DNA from: Candidatus Aminicenantota bacterium
GTDB lineage: Bacteria > Acidobacteriota > Aminicenantia > Aminicenantales > Aminicenantaceae
Direction: 5' to 3'
Assembly: GCA_016926925.1 (NCBI GenBank)
Contig: JAFGNQ010000318.1
Location: 1 to 8,523, forward strand
DNA length: 8,523 bases
The first letter of the stretch is position 1. Each line of letters opens with the position of its first letter. A model generated the notes under the pieces. That model was not told where the DNA came from. It saw only the letters and a program-made list of their open reading frames with translations, and made no database searches. Shown one piece after another: positions 1 to 6,202 of the stretch. The position numbers and the translations under genes were made by a program.

Positions 1-32
1 AAGATAAAATAACACTTTGAGCCGCATGGAAT

Positions 33-40
33 AGGGAGGT
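33..40 (+). promoter_or_regulatory. Ribosome binding site of the GWxTD gene
   Basis: The purine-rich AGGGAGGT lies four bases before the ATG at 45 and is a strong Shine-Dalgarno match. It supports 45 as the true start. No promoter can be assigned in the 32 bases before it, so the gene may be led by its own upstream promoter or by a gene outside the window. Confidence 0.75.
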
Positions 41-44
41 ATTC

Positions 45-1481
45 ATGAAGAAATGGATCTATCCGGTTGTTTTTCTGTTTTTTTTCTGCTTGATTGTGCC
101 GGTTCAAGCATTTGATGAGGAGAAGGAGGAGGAATACAAATCCTGGGTGGATAAAGATGTCAAGCTGCTCCTTTCCGCTGATGAAGAGAAAGAGTTCAAA
201 GCGCTCGAGACGGATGAGGAAAAAGATGAATTCATCGTGCTTTTTTGGGCGAAACGCGACCCTTCCCCGGGAACGAAAGAGAATGAATTCAAAGAGGAAT
301 GGTACAAAAGGATCGAATATGTGGAGAAGAATTTCACGTCCGGTCCCAGGAAAGGGATGAGCTCGGATATGGGCAGGGTTTACATGCTGCTCGGACCTCC
401 GGCACAGACAAAAGGGGAAGCAGGGGGAATGAAAACAGAATCCCAGGGAGGGAGCCAGCTGGAAGTCCCGCCCCAAAACTGGGTTTATCAGGCAATGCCG
501 GAGCTGGGCCTCAACGAGCCCTTTCGCGTGACTTTCCGACAGTACCAGTGGGGATACGAGTTGGACCAGCAGACGCCTCAAACGATACTGAGGGCCATGG
601 AGGTTTTTCCCAAAGTCATACAGTTCCAAGCCGATCTGAAGGAGATGCCTTCGTTCCGGTTCAAATTGGACGAGGCCAGCTTCGAAGGAAAGTTGATCAG
701 CGATTTCATGACGTCGGGGGAAGCCCTGGAGCAGATTCCGATCGAGTGGTCTCCACATTTTTCTCAGGCTGCCAATGAATCCACCTATATTTATTTCACG
801 TTCCTGTTGGATTCCAAAAGTGCTGGGCTCAAAAAGGATGAGGAAATCACTTTTTTCGGTAAACTGGAGAGTGCGGATGGACAGGATGAAGAGTTCCTGA
901 AGACCGTAAGACTCGAGAAAGGGAAAGCGGATCAGTCCTTGGTAGGTTTCGGAATTCCCGCATTTTCAGATAATTACACGCTCTTTCTCGGCGTGCGAAA
1001 TCAAAACAAAGAAAAATACTCTCTGGTCAAGGCCCCTCTGGAAGTGCCCAATTTTTGGAGCGGAGGATTGGCTATCAGCACGATCATTCTGTCGGTGGAT
1101 GTCGAACAGATCAAGCAAAAGGGAAAAGAAGATCAAGAGTACAATCCCTACGTCTTGGGCCAATTGAAGGCGACGCCGCATTTGGATAACGTTTTCAAAT
1201 CGAGCGATAACATGAACGTCCTCTTCCAGGTCTACAATGCCAAACAGGTCGAGGGTGAGGTTTCCCTGCAGATCGATTATTTTATCGAAGCCCCGGAAGG
1301 AACCTATCGGCTGAATTCGCAGGAGATCAAACAGAAAGTGCAGGAAAATCAAGCCATTTCAGGAGGAACGGAGGTCCCGCTCTCGCCTTTGAAACCGGCT
1401 GAGTATACCTTCAAGATAAAAATTATCGATAAAAATGCGACGAAGATGATCGAAGCCAAAGCTCCCTTCATCGTAAAGTGA
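45..1481 (+). CDS. Exported GWxTD-domain protein
   Basis: This 478-residue protein is secreted to the periplasm or envelope: residues 1-22 form a signal peptide (KK, a hydrophobic run rich in F, L and V, then a VQA cleavage site). The GWxTD domain follows. It shows the family's FWAKRDPSPGT block at 67-77, the NEFKEEWYKRI helix at 80-90, and GMSSD at 104-108 leading into MGRVYMLLGPP at 109-119. The family signature is normally G-W-x-T-D, so Trp is Met and Thr is Ser here. Residues 200-478 are mostly predicted beta strands without a motif I recognise. The family's biochemical role is unknown; it is typical of Acidobacteriota and related phyla. A lipoprotein gene starts six bases after the stop, so the two are probably co-transcribed and may act together at the envelope. 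The family call is firm; function is not assigned. Confidence 0.85.
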   Translation: MKKWIYPVVFLFFFCLIVPVQAFDEEKEEEYKSWVDKDVKLLLSADEEKEFKALETDEEKDEFIVLFWAKRDPSPGTKENEFKEEWYKRIEYVEKNFTSGPRKGMSSDMGRVYMLLGPPAQTKGEAGGMKTESQGGSQLEVPPQNWVYQAMPELGLNEPFRVTFRQYQWGYELDQQTPQTILRAMEVFPKVIQFQADLKEMPSFRFKLDEASFEGKLISDFMTSGEALEQIPIEWSPHFSQAANESTYIYFTFLLDSKSAGLKKDEEITFFGKLESADGQDEEFLKTVRLEKGKADQSLVGFGIPAFSDNYTLFLGVRNQNKEKYSLVKAPLEVPNFWSGGLAISTIILSVDVEQIKQKGKEDQEYNPYVLGQLKATPHLDNVFKSSDNMNVLFQVYNAKQVEGEVSLQIDYFIEAPEGTYRLNSQEIKQKVQENQAISGGTEVPLSPLKPAEYTFKIKIIDKNATKMIEAKAPFIVK

Positions 1482-1487
1482 TACAGA

Positions 1488-2102
1488 ATGAAAACATGCC
1501 GTTCGTGTCTTTTGATAGTTTTGACAGGTTTGCTTTTTGCTTCTTGCGGAACCCAGACGATAGAGACAGATCTCCCGGCGGGATTGGATCCTAAGTACAG
1601 CGCCTATTCGTACAAGGCGGAAGACAGAGAAGCTGTGATGATTGTGGACTATGAGGTGGCGCGCTTGCGGAAAGAGGAAAATTATTTTCCACTGGATGTC
1701 ATGATCGCGAATAAGAAGCTGGCTTCCTTGACGATCACCCGAAATAGCTTGATTCTGATCGACTCCGGCGGTAAAGCCTACAACATGGCCGCCATAGACG
1801 AGGTTCAAGATAAGTACAAAAAACTGCTGGCGGATTCCGATCTCAAGTATGCGACATTCGAAAGTGAACAGCAAGCTATGACGGGCTTTTCTCATTTCGA
1901 AAGGCAGAGAAGCAATTTCTTTCCGATGAGAGCCGGAGGTGCTCGAGTTACCGAGAGGGTTATCGTGCGGCCGCGCGGCTACATCAACGACCGCCTTTAT
2001 TTCCCCATGCCTGAAACCGGTATAAATAAACAGAAACTGACGCTCAGACTTGCCGCCGCCGAGCTGGAAGTGCCCCTCGAAGTTATCTTCACTGTCAAAT
2101 AA
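1488..2102 (+). CDS. Putative lipoprotein, unknown function
   Basis: This 204-residue protein begins with a lipoprotein signal: MKTCRSC, then a hydrophobic stretch, then the lipobox LFASC with the lipidated cysteine at residue 20. Phe at -3 is less usual than Leu but is tolerated in many phyla. The mature part is of mixed charge, with predicted beta strands near 49-58, 68-92 and 183-203 and a helical, charged middle (103-130). This suggests a small beta-sandwich-like periplasmic domain. I do not recognise a named family. The start lies six bases after the stop of the GWxTD gene, and no strong ribosome binding site is visible, so translation is probably coupled. The shared operon suggests a partner of the GWxTD protein at the membrane surface; that link is inference. 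Confidence 0.75.
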   Translation: MKTCRSCLLIVLTGLLFASCGTQTIETDLPAGLDPKYSAYSYKAEDREAVMIVDYEVARLRKEENYFPLDVMIANKKLASLTITRNSLILIDSGGKAYNMAAIDEVQDKYKKLLADSDLKYATFESEQQAMTGFSHFERQRSNFFPMRAGGARVTERVIVRPRGYINDRLYFPMPETGINKQKLTLRLAAAELEVPLEVIFTVK

Positions 2103-2125
2103 AAAAAAGGAACAGGCCTTTTTTT
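2102..2125 (+). terminator. Possible A-tract/T-tract hairpin terminator
   Basis: Directly after the lipoprotein stop, seven A's plus GG (2102-2110) can pair with CC plus seven T's (2117-2125) around a six-base AACAGG loop. The stem is almost all A-U with only two G-C pairs, so it is weak as a hairpin, but the T-run could serve as the U-tract. The symmetry would allow it to act on both strands. It would separate the GWxTD/lipoprotein unit from the sigma-factor unit. Confidence 0.4.
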
Positions 2126-2197
2126 CTGATCCGGAGAAAAAAACGGCCCGTCCTAATTTTATGCATTCCCCATTTTTATGGAAAATTCACGGCCAGG

Positions 2198-2227
2198 TGG
2201 ACTTTTTCCGCCATTATAAAGAATAAT
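2198..2227 (+). promoter_or_regulatory. Candidate promoter of the sigma/anti-sigma operon
   Basis: The gap between the lipoprotein and the sigma-factor gene (2103-2273) is A+T-rich and must hold the promoter if the terminator is real. The best housekeeping-type match is TGGACT at 2198-2203 and AATAAT at 2222-2227, 18 bases apart, matching four and five of six consensus positions. A clear ECF-type promoter (GGAAC-like -35 with a TC-containing -10 at about 16 bases) was not found. Low confidence: such matches occur by chance in A+T-rich DNA. Confidence 0.2.
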
Positions 2228-2273
2228 AGAAAAAATAAGGGATCTGGGATCAGTACGTTTCCAAAAAAATAGG

Positions 2274-2909
2274 ATGAAAATGCAACGTTTTCCCCGGAGC
2301 AAAGGTTCTAAAGTGTTGAGAATGGAGGAACAGGAGTTGATGCACCTTGTTCAAGAAGGTGACGAAGCCGCCTTTGAGAAGATTGTTGTGATGTACAAAC
2401 ACAGAATAGTTAACTTCCTAACGCAAATGACGGGTGATTATCAAAAAGCTGTTGAGCTGGCTCAAGAAACATTCATGCGGGTCTACTTCAAAGCCGATCG
2501 GTACAAGCCCATTGCCCCGCTATCTGCATGGATCTATACGATTGCCTCGAATTTAGCGAGAACCGAGTTGAAAAAAATGAGAAAACTTTCGACTGTTTCG
2601 CTGGATGACATGCACAACAGCGTAGGAAGTCAGGTGGCATCGAAGGATGAAACTCAGGATACCTATCTCATTAAAAGCGTGAAGCGCGCCTTGAGCAGCC
2701 TTCATCCACGATACAGAATACCTGTCATTCTCAAAGATATTGAGGGATTCTCGCAAGACGAAATCGCTCAAATGCTTAAGAGGCCGGTAGGTACGATCAA
2801 AGCGAGAATCAGCCGGGGCCGCGATCACCTGAAGAAAGCACTCGAACAGGATGCCAAAAAAACCGGGATAGCGGCCAAAACAGAGGAGTTCCAGCATGGA
2901 AATACATGA
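2274..2909 (+). CDS. ECF-type RNA polymerase sigma factor
   Basis: This protein (211 residues from the ATG at 2274) is a sigma-70 family factor with only regions 2 and 4, the ECF layout. Region 2 spans about 22-103, including AQETFMRVYFKADRY (63-77, region 2.2) and the SAWIYTIASNLA block (84-95, region 2.3/2.4). Region 4 spans about 135-190, with DIEGFSQDEIAQMLKRPVGT (155-174) followed by IKARISRGR (175-183) as the DNA-binding helix-turn-helix that contacts the -35 element. The start is uncertain: most ECF factors begin just before the EQELMHLVQ segment, so the in-frame ATG at 2322 (residue 17) is an alternative, and neither start has a strong ribosome binding site. Its end overlaps the next gene, a probable anti-sigma factor, by 14 bases. 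Likely role: redirecting RNA polymerase to an envelope-stress regulon, by analogy with RpoE and AlgU. Confidence 0.9.
   Translation: MKMQRFPRSKGSKVLRMEEQELMHLVQEGDEAAFEKIVVMYKHRIVNFLTQMTGDYQKAVELAQETFMRVYFKADRYKPIAPLSAWIYTIASNLARTELKKMRKLSTVSLDDMHNSVGSQVASKDETQDTYLIKSVKRALSSLHPRYRIPVILKDIEGFSQDEIAQMLKRPVGTIKARISRGRDHLKKALEQDAKKTGIAAKTEEFQHGNT
2883..2888 (+). promoter_or_regulatory. Ribosome binding site of the anti-sigma gene
   Basis: GAGGAG lies inside the end of the sigma-factor gene, seven bases before the ATG at 2896. It fixes the start of the downstream gene and, with the 14-base overlap, points to coupled translation of the sigma factor and its regulator. Confidence 0.6.
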
Positions 2910-3294
2910 TATCTTAAAAAAAATAGAACGCGTTGAGGCTCCGCACGATTTTGAGCGGAGAATCATGAGGGAGCTCTCTGTAAAAAAAGCCGGCAAGGCG
3001 AAGACGAATCGTCTGCGTCTTTCTTTCGCCGCGTCTGTCAGCGCTGCTGCGGTTATGCTCCTGGTGGTCGGTTTGTTCTTCCTGCCTCAGAGAGAGCCTG
3101 TTGCGGCAACGAGCCTGGATAAGGGCGGCACGCCCCTGCCCCGGCGTGGTTTCCAAAGGGGAGATGGAATGGTTGTCCCGATTATCGAGGCGGTGGATTA
3201 CGCAGGTGAATTCCGGCGTGTTAGTGACCAACCGCCCACGATTTATATATTGGAGCACGTCTCTGACAGCACCGATACCAAGACTAGATACTAA
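2896..3294 (+). CDS. Putative membrane-bound anti-sigma factor
   Basis: This 132-residue protein has a charged N-terminal cytoplasmic part (1-42, with the APHDFERRIMREL segment at 15-27), one strong transmembrane helix at about 43-63, and a periplasmic tail of about 70 residues rich in Gly, Pro and Arg. That topology (cytoplasmic N-terminus, one membrane pass, small outer domain) and its overlap with an ECF sigma gene make an anti-sigma role the best reading. There is no HxxxCxxC zinc motif, and in fact no cysteine, so it is not a ZAS-type anti-sigma. No strong family match is evident, and the N-terminal part is short for a sigma-binding domain, so the assignment rests mainly on context and topology. 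The stop codon overlaps the ribosome binding site of the HtrA-like gene, so the three genes form one unit. Confidence 0.65.
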   Translation: MEIHDILKKIERVEAPHDFERRIMRELSVKKAGKAKTNRLRLSFAASVSAAAVMLLVVGLFFLPQREPVAATSLDKGGTPLPRRGFQRGDGMVVPIIEAVDYAGEFRRVSDQPPTIYILEHVSDSTDTKTRY

Positions 3295-3300
3295 GGAGGA
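3293..3300 (+). promoter_or_regulatory. Ribosome binding site of the HtrA-like gene
   Basis: AAGGAGGA is a near-perfect Shine-Dalgarno sequence that overlaps the stop codon of the anti-sigma gene. It sits five bases before GTG at 3306 and eleven before ATG at 3312. The shorter spacing favours the GTG start, but the ATG two codons on is possible and would only remove two residues. Confidence 0.75.
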
Positions 3301-3305
3301 ACATT

Positions 3306-4985
3306 GTGAACATGAGCAAGAAAACAAAGTCCGTTTTCACCCTGCCGGTGTTTCTTTTGGTCATTTTTATGAGTGTCAGTGCGAATACCAGTGACGCCGC
3401 GGCCGAAGAAGTAAACATCGCTGATCTGACAAAAAAGGTATATCCGTCTGTCGTCAAAGTTGAAGCCAGAAACGGCATGAGGAAAATCGCGACGGGTGTC
3501 GTGATCGATGAAGACGGCTATATAGTGACGACCGCTCTCATCTCCCCCAGAGATGAACGGCTGTTTGTCATTACGGCCGAAGGAGAAAGAATCGATGCCG
3601 AATTTCTAGGGATGGATTCTGTAACGCATCTGGCTCTCATTCGGGCCAAAAATATAAAGCTGCGCCCAATCGCCATAGGGAAGACCGAGGACGTTCCCCC
3701 GGGAGAATGGATCGGTGTCGTCAGCATTTCGCCCGAAAATACGCCTGCTGTAACCCAAGGCATTGTGAGCTCTGTCGCAAGCGATAAAGTTCGGCTCAAT
3801 GTCTGGCTCATTCCCGGAGCCAGCGGAAGTCCTGTCGTCGATGGCAGAGGACGTCTTGTGGGCCTGATCAGAGGGGCTTATTTTGACAGTAACGTTACCC
3901 TCCAGATGATCCAGAGGACGACCGAGGGCGTTTTTGTCGACAGGGCGACCGCCCCTTCGTCCGGAATGGCCATGGCCATTCCCGTGCATGTGGTCGATTA
4001 TGTGTGCCGGGAGATCAGAAAAGAAGGGAAAATGCGCCGGGGTTGGCTGGGAGTGCTGATCATCGAGAACGAGGAAGGCGAAGTGGAGATTACCGACATC
4101 GAAGAAGAATCTCCGGCGGAGCTGTCCAAACTCAAAAAGGGTGACGTCATCCTTGAGTTTGAAGGCAAGAAAGTTACGGGCACCAAGATGCTTTCCGAAG
4201 AGATTCGTATGAGGAAACCCGGTGAAGACATTTCACTGAAAGTCCGGCGCAAGGATCATCCAATGGATGTGGAGGTCAAGCTCGGCGAGTATTCCGAAAA
4301 AGATATTTTCCGTGAGTTCGAGTTCCAATTCCCCCGGCTGTTTTCCTCGAAAAAAATCAAACCGGATAAATTCTTTAAAGGCGATGAACCAAATGTGTTT
4401 CAATGGCAGGAAAGGGAACAAAAGTACATTGGGATTTATATCCAGGAGCTGAATAGGGAGCTGTCGGAGCATTTCGGAGTGAAAGAGGGGAGAGGTCTTC
4501 TCGTATCTAAGATTGAAGAAGGCAGTCCTGCCGCGGAGGCCGGACTGGAAGTGGGAGACGTGATCGTCAAAGCCGGAGGGAAACGTATCGAGGACATGCG
4601 TGAACTCAGTGAATTGGTTCAGGGAAAAGAAAAGGGAGATAAGATTTCCATCGAATTTATCAGAAACGGCAAAGAGAAGACGGTCGAGGTGAAAGTCGAT
4701 GAACGCGAAGGCGGTTTTCACTCCTTTTCAAGTTACTGGGATGCACACTCGAATGTCAGCAAAGATAGCATCGACAAGGCCCGCAGGTATTCAGAAGATT
4801 ATAAAAGGAAGTTCCGGGATCACTCGAAAAAATATTTACTGGACACCAAGAAACATATCCGGCGTATAGAGGCAGATATACAAGAAACACTCAAGAATGC
4901 CAGAGAAGCTTGGAAGAAAAGCGCTGAAAATGCTCAAAACGCATTCACGAGTTTTTACGACAAGTATCGGTGCATAAGAGTCTAG
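3306..4985 (+). CDS. HtrA/DegP-like protein with degenerate catalytic triad and two PDZ domains
   Basis: A 559-residue exported protein of the S1C (HtrA/DegP/DegS) fold. Residues 1-33 hold a signal peptide or N-terminal anchor (hydrophobic 10-25). The trypsin-like domain is at about 40-235. The GYIVTTALIS strand (71-80) matches the usual GYILTNNHVV, which puts Leu78 where the catalytic His should be. DSVTHLAL (104-111) matches DxxxDLAV, so the Asp is His108. The serine loop PGASGSP (170-176) keeps Ser173. PDZ1 covers about 244-328 (RRGWLGV) and PDZ2 about 373-465 (YIGIYIQEL, then GSPAAEAGLEVGDVI). The last 95 residues (465-559) are a charged, likely helical tail not found in DegP. With two triad residues gone, classical proteolysis is unlikely; a peptide-binding, chaperone or sensor role is more probable. 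It follows a sigma/anti-sigma pair as MucD does in the algU operon, which suggests envelope-stress control. Confidence 0.9.
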   Translation: MNMSKKTKSVFTLPVFLLVIFMSVSANTSDAAAEEVNIADLTKKVYPSVVKVEARNGMRKIATGVVIDEDGYIVTTALISPRDERLFVITAEGERIDAEFLGMDSVTHLALIRAKNIKLRPIAIGKTEDVPPGEWIGVVSISPENTPAVTQGIVSSVASDKVRLNVWLIPGASGSPVVDGRGRLVGLIRGAYFDSNVTLQMIQRTTEGVFVDRATAPSSGMAMAIPVHVVDYVCREIRKEGKMRRGWLGVLIIENEEGEVEITDIEEESPAELSKLKKGDVILEFEGKKVTGTKMLSEEIRMRKPGEDISLKVRRKDHPMDVEVKLGEYSEKDIFREFEFQFPRLFSSKKIKPDKFFKGDEPNVFQWQEREQKYIGIYIQELNRELSEHFGVKEGRGLLVSKIEEGSPAAEAGLEVGDVIVKAGGKRIEDMRELSELVQGKEKGDKISIEFIRNGKEKTVEVKVDEREGGFHSFSSYWDAHSNVSKDSIDKARRYSEDYKRKFRDHSKKYLLDTKKHIRRIEADIQETLKNAREAWKKSAENAQNAFTSFYDKYRCIRV

Positions 4986-5013
4986 TCACGCTCTTGTGTC
5001 CCATTCTCGACAG

Positions 5014-5040
5014 GGGAGGCATCCGCCTCCCTTTTTATTT
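5014..5040 (+). terminator. Intrinsic terminator after the HtrA-like gene
   Basis: GGGAGGC (5014-5020) pairs exactly with GCCTCCC (5025-5031) around an ATCC loop, followed by TTTTTATTT (5032-5040). This is a textbook rho-independent terminator for the plus-strand operon. In the minus direction the hairpin is followed by CTGTCG rather than a T-run, so it is not a good terminator for the convergent operon. The T-run overlaps the stop codon of the facing trmH gene. Confidence 0.85.
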
Positions 5041-5634
5041 ATCAGGATCGGAGGAGATTTTGAGCCATGTGCGGAGAAAGTTTTGGTATTCCCTGTCGGA
5101 AAGCCTTGCTTGGGAATAGAAGCCCTGTTCCTCTCTCTGTTTCATGGCCTCATACAAGATGATTCCCACGGATACGGAGAGGTTGAGACTCTGGACCATA
5201 CCTTTCATGGGAATTCTGATGGCATAATCGGACAGAGCCAGCGCTTCCTTGGATATGCCCTCCGCTTCATTGCCGAAAACGATAACCATCGGCTGTGTAT
5301 AATCCAAGGACGTGTGAGGAAGAGCATCCTCGCCGAGATGTGTTACGGCGATTTTGAATCCCTGAGCTTTCAATCGTGTCAAACACTCTGTTGTCGAGGA
5401 ATGGTAATTGAACTGCAGCCATTTTTCAGCCCGGGTCGAGATAGCCCTGTTAACGGGAAACAGCTCCATCGATGCCGAAATGATTTCCATGTACATTATA
5501 CCTGCCGCATCGCAGGTTCGCGCTACGGCACTTGCGTTGTGGGTGTTTGTCACTTCTTCCAGAGCAATCCTCAAGTCCGGCTGCCTGAGAGATAAAACCG
5601 TTTTCGCCTTTGCAATCCTTTTTTTTGTCGGCAT
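5035..5634 (-). CDS. trmH: tRNA (guanosine-18) 2'-O-methyltransferase TrmH, SpoU family
   Basis: From the ATG at 5634 this is a 199-residue cytoplasmic SAM-dependent enzyme expected to methylate the ribose 2'-OH of G18 in the tRNA D-loop. All three SPOUT/SpoU motifs are present: motif 1 THNASAVARTCDAAG (31-45, with the catalytic Arg39), motif 2 IVFGNEAEGIS (118-128) and motif 3 IPMKGMVQSLNLSVSVG (141-157) in the trefoil-knot SAM site. The RQPDL segment near 17-21 and the EALALSD segment (130-136) are close to E. coli TrmH, so TrmH is preferred over rRNA Gm2251 enzymes. It is shorter than the E. coli protein (229) at the C-terminus. The frame is open further upstream to a TTG at 5682, but that start would run well into the preceding gene and adds residues unlike the family. 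It is the last gene of a heptose/LPS operon. Confidence 0.85.
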   Translation of the reverse strand: MPTKKRIAKAKTVLSLRQPDLRIALEEVTNTHNASAVARTCDAAGIMYMEIISASMELFPVNRAISTRAEKWLQFNYHSSTTECLTRLKAQGFKIAVTHLGEDALPHTSLDYTQPMVIVFGNEAEGISKEALALSDYAIRIPMKGMVQSLNLSVSVGIILYEAMKQREEQGFYSQARLSDREYQNFLRTWLKISSDPDK

Positions 5635-5647
5635 GGATCCGTCTTGT

Positions 5648-6202
5648 CTAGAAAAAGATGAGGAGTTTAACGAGGAGAACAATCCAATAGATGGTCGTTC
5701 CCATTAAAGCTCTGTATTCTCTGTTCTTCCTGTAGAGCTGCCGGCTGGCACGCTTCTCACCGGCCGGCAACTTCGGTTTGAGTGTCGGAATAAATAACGG
5801 GACTTTTTGGCTGTACTCCGAATAGCCATCCGGAAAGAACTCGGCCATCCTTTTTTTCTCTACATCTATCGCTATGGGATAAAACACGAGAAAATAGACG
5901 AAGAAAAGTGCCAGAACCCACCAGGATCTGGATGCGATAACGATCCCGATTCCTATGATCAGATTGCCAAGATAAAGCGGATTTCTCGTGTATCTGTAAG
6001 GACCGGAGGTAGTCAGTTCCTTTTCTTTTTTCAAGTTGATGCATGCCCAGGTTCTCAGCGCCAATCCGATGAGAGCGACAATGAATCCGTAAATCAGCGA
6101 CAGGAAATCCGGATGTGCTGCGATTAAAGTGATTAGAGAGGCTAAAAATCCCGTCCGGACTCTCCATCTGTAGATTGTTTGTTTCAAGTGCGGTTTATCC
6201 AT
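5648..6202 (-). CDS. Isoprenylcysteine/phospholipid methyltransferase-family (ICMT/PEMT-like) membrane protein
   Basis: This 184-residue integral membrane protein has hydrophobic segments at about 16-29, 33-52, 76-92, 94-112 and 167-184. Its signature is GPYRYTRNPLYLGN (67-80), followed by the conserved Glu115 and a terminal DGYSEYSQKVP block (125-135), as in ICMT and PEMT/NnrU-type SAM-dependent methyltransferases. The substrate cannot be read from sequence. In bacteria such proteins are often annotated as isoprenylcysteine carboxylmethyltransferase family, although prenylated CaaX proteins are not expected. Its start overlaps the end of the waaC-like gene by eight bases (ATGGATAA), which suggests coupled translation and possibly a lipid or LPS-related substrate. 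The tail (144-184), with a basic stretch and an extra predicted helix, lies outside the family core. Confidence 0.8.
   Translation of the reverse strand: MDKPHLKQTIYRWRVRTGFLASLITLIAAHPDFLSLIYGFIVALIGLALRTWACINLKKEKELTTSGPYRYTRNPLYLGNLIIGIGIVIASRSWWVLALFFVYFLVFYPIAIDVEKKRMAEFFPDGYSEYSQKVPLFIPTLKPKLPAGEKRASRQLYRKNREYRALMGTTIYWIVLLVKLLIFF

Noticed and set aside
1359..1895. Open frame of 178 codons on the minus strand
   Set aside because: It spans the junction of two well-supported plus-strand genes and shows no motif, signal peptide or ribosome binding site.
2109..2130. ECF-type promoter from GGAACA to TCTGAT
   Set aside because: The spacing is about ten bases, far short of the usual 15-17, and the elements lie within the hairpin after the lipoprotein gene.
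2180..2209. Inverted repeat GGAAAA / TTTTCC as an operator
   Set aside because: Six-base arms of low complexity 18 bases apart are expected by chance in this A+T-rich gap.
4233..4721. Open frame of 162 codons on the minus strand
   Set aside because: It is antisense to the PDZ region of the HtrA-like gene; the plus-strand protein has conserved domains and this one does not.
4996..5595. Open frame of 199 codons on the plus strand
   Set aside because: It lies opposite trmH, whose three SpoU motifs are clear, and its own translation has no recognisable domain and no ribosome binding site.
5635..5682. Longer trmH start at TTG 5682
   Set aside because: The added 16 residues do not resemble TrmH and would overlap the upstream gene by 35 bases; the ATG at 5634 fits the family's usual start better.
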